Positions 63,007 to 64,000 of a stretch of 64,000 bases of DNA are shown piece after piece. This DNA comes from Verrucomicrobiota bacterium. GTDB taxonomy: Bacteria > Verrucomicrobiota > Verrucomicrobiia > Verrucomicrobiales > DEV007. The translations under genes were made by a program, and so were the position numbers. Location: the NCBI GenBank assembly GCA_018970725.1, contig JAGWVU010000021.1:16631-80630 (forward strand), given 5' to 3'. The notes under the pieces were generated by a model. That model had not been told where the DNA came from. It saw nothing but the letters and a program-made list of their open reading frames with translations, and made no database searches. The first letter of the stretch is position 1. Each line of letters starts with the position of its first letter.

Positions 63007-63803
63007 ATGCTCGATTTTGAGGAACGGTTCCAGATCGAAGAGGACTGTTTCGCCTACCTCCGAGGGTTGAAGTGGCCGGATGGCTTCGTGTGTCCCCGGT
63101 GCAGTCATCGCTCGGCTTAGACCACACCGGCTTTCGCTTCCATCTGCCAAAGCTGCCAGCCCCAAGCGTCGGTCACCTCGGGAACATTCTTTCACGGCAC
63201 CCGCAAGCCGCTGATGCTTTGGTTCAGGGCGATCTGGCATGTCACCCAACAGAAGAACGGCGTCAGTGCCTTGGGGCTCCAGCGCGCGCTCGGGCTCGGC
63301 AGTTATCACACCGCCTGGACGTGGATGCACAAGCTGCGCAGTGCGATGGTCCGGCCGGGCTGGGACGAATTCGGTTGCGTCATATTGCCGACGCCAGTGC
63401 GTTGTCCCTGCTGGGTGCGCTGGGAGACATGGTCGAGCCAGGGAGCCGCATCCGCACCGACGGTTGGACCGGATACACCGGACTGGCGGATGCGGGATGC
63501 GAGCACGAAGTCGTCGATGGTGGGAGTTGCCTGGTAGGCGCGGATCTTCTGTCCATGGCGCACCTCATCGCCTCGTTGACGGAGCGGTGGCTGTTGGGCA
63601 CGCATCAGGGGGCAGTCGAAGCCTCCCACCTCGGCTACTATCTTGACGAATTCACCTTCAGGTTCAACCGGAGGGCATCAAAGTCGAGGGGATGGCTCTT
63701 CTAACGGCTCGTGGAGCAGGCGGTGATGGACAAGCCGGTTATGAACAGCGATTTTGAGGGCGGCCCTTACAACGCGCACCGTCCGCCGGAAGGGCAATTG
63801 TAG
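63007..63803 (+). pseudogene. Broken IS1595-family transposase
   Basis: The frame from 63007 reads MLDFEERFQIEEDCFAYLRG, then WPDGFVCPRC of the N-terminal zinc ribbon, hits a TAG at 63118, and continues through SVTSGTFFHGTRKPLMLWFRA and SALGLQRALGLGSYHTAW, typical IS1595 text. Near 63375 the frame changes by one: a deletion has joined RPGWDEF to the later RIRLRHIADASALSLL, removing about 100 residues of the ISXO2 catalytic domain including the first Asp. The last part reads HTDGW-like RTDGWTGYTG, ERWLLGTHQGAV, YYLDEFTFRFNRR, then a TAA at 63702 and the original end. It cannot be active. Confidence 0.75.
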
Positions 63804-63829
63804 TCACTTTGGTGAAGTGCATAGCCAGG
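63796..63829 (-). repeat. Right terminal inverted repeat of the IS1595-type element
   Basis: Reverse complement starts CCTGGCTATGC and ends GACTACAATT. It overlaps the last codons of the transposase relic. Confidence 0.72.
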
Positions 63830-63881
63830 TTTCGTAATTATAAAAGGTATCGTCCGGACAAATCCTAGTGGTCCGACCAGC

Positions 63882-64000
63882 CTAAATCGCCGGGTATAGG
63901 CGACGCAGCTTGATCCTGGCGTCAGCGGTGGTGAATAGCCACTTTACCGGCCGACGGGATTCGTTCCTCCTCTTCGAGTCGTCCTTGGCAAGTTTGCGGA
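63882..64000 (-). CDS. C-terminal end of an IS630-like transposase, cut by window edge
   Basis: The last 38 residues of a minus-strand gene are visible, reading RRPVKWLFTTADARIKLRRL and YPAI before a TAG. The phrase FTTADARIKLxRLYP is found at the C-terminus of IS630-family transposases. The rest lies beyond the window, so whether the gene is intact cannot be judged. It adjoins the decayed IS1595 element with about 50 bases between. Confidence 0.45.
   Translation of the reverse strand, partial: RKLAKDDSKRRNESRRPVKWLFTTADARIKLRRLYPAI

Larger units (their letters stand above)
62907..63829 (+). mobile_element. Decayed IS1595-type insertion sequence
   Basis: About 923 bases are bounded by imperfect 34-base inverted repeats beginning CCTGGCTATGC (28 of 34 bases match). 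The flanking eight bases, CTTCGTAT on the left and TTTCGTAA on the right, share six bases and look like a worn 8-bp target duplication, the size IS1595 elements make. Inside lies a broken transposase gene. Confidence 0.72.

Noticed and set aside
1..64000. tRNA, rRNA, tmRNA, RNase P RNA genes or CRISPR arrays
   Set aside because: No cloverleaf-like or repeat-spacer pattern was seen in the intergenic spaces, most of which are too short to hold such genes.

Overview
The window is GC-rich, gene-dense chromosomal DNA from a bacterium that looks like a member of the Verrucomicrobiota (PVC group). This rests on protein families seen here that are typical of PVC genomes: a large propeller/HEAT/CxxCH dehydrogenase, a planctomycete-type cytochrome c domain, a DUF1080 protein, a neutral-ceramidase-like secreted protein, secreted sugar-phosphate-isomerase-like and amidohydrolase proteins with RR signal peptides, and several Sel1/TPR secreted proteins. 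Many genes lack an obvious Shine-Dalgarno sequence. No tRNA, rRNA or CRISPR array was recognised. Family calls are from reading motifs; no database search was possible.

Layout. 1-6.3 kb: a cut-off cytochrome-motif gene, a REC-PAS-GGDEF-EAL signalling protein with a degenerate GGDEF site, an SGNH hydrolase, an M42 peptidase, and a coupled creatininase-like / TIM-barrel pair. 6.3-10 kb is a low-coding stretch that looks like worn accessory DNA: two small heat-shock proteins, a short integrase-like fragment under a LexA-like palindrome, a decayed metallophosphoesterase and a pectate-lyase N-terminal remnant. 10-15 kb is housekeeping: mutL, an IscA/ErpA-like protein, a pseudo-receiver and purB. 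15.2-21.6 kb holds the most unusual locus: an M48 metallopeptidase followed by a 1711-residue protein joining a kinase-like segment, DUF4011, an SF1 helicase and a worn restriction-endonuclease-like end, preceded by a palindrome. This is a plausible defence or nucleic-acid-surveillance module.

21.6-34.7 kb is mostly minus strand and catabolic or secreted: amidohydrolase, ceramidase-like, M20 peptidase, an ICMT-like methyltransferase overlapping a condensation-type acyltransferase, a small alpha/beta hydrolase with a clear promoter, a 3D-domain protein, a DUF1080 protein, and three Sel1/TPR proteins. 35.4-43.5 kb contains lexA with a candidate operator at its start, a TPR/D,D-peptidase/BioF-like/amidase run, a NanM-like/MFS pair and a small cytochrome. 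43.5-47.6 kb is rpmI-rplT-pheS-pheT without infC. 47.9-62.9 kb has a hybrid histidine kinase, glgX, a translationally coupled ECF sigma/anti-sigma/secreted-protein operon, an OmpA-type protein, glycyl-tRNA synthetase followed by rlmH with an apparent CTG start, ribA, and the large PVC dehydrogenase. The right end carries a decayed IS1595-type element with readable inverted repeats and the tail of an IS630-like transposase.

The housekeeping genes (mutL, purB, pheST, glyQS, rlmH, ribA, lexA, L35, L20) show this is core chromosome. The accessory pieces are concentrated at 6.3-10 kb, 15.2-21.6 kb and 62.9-64 kb.
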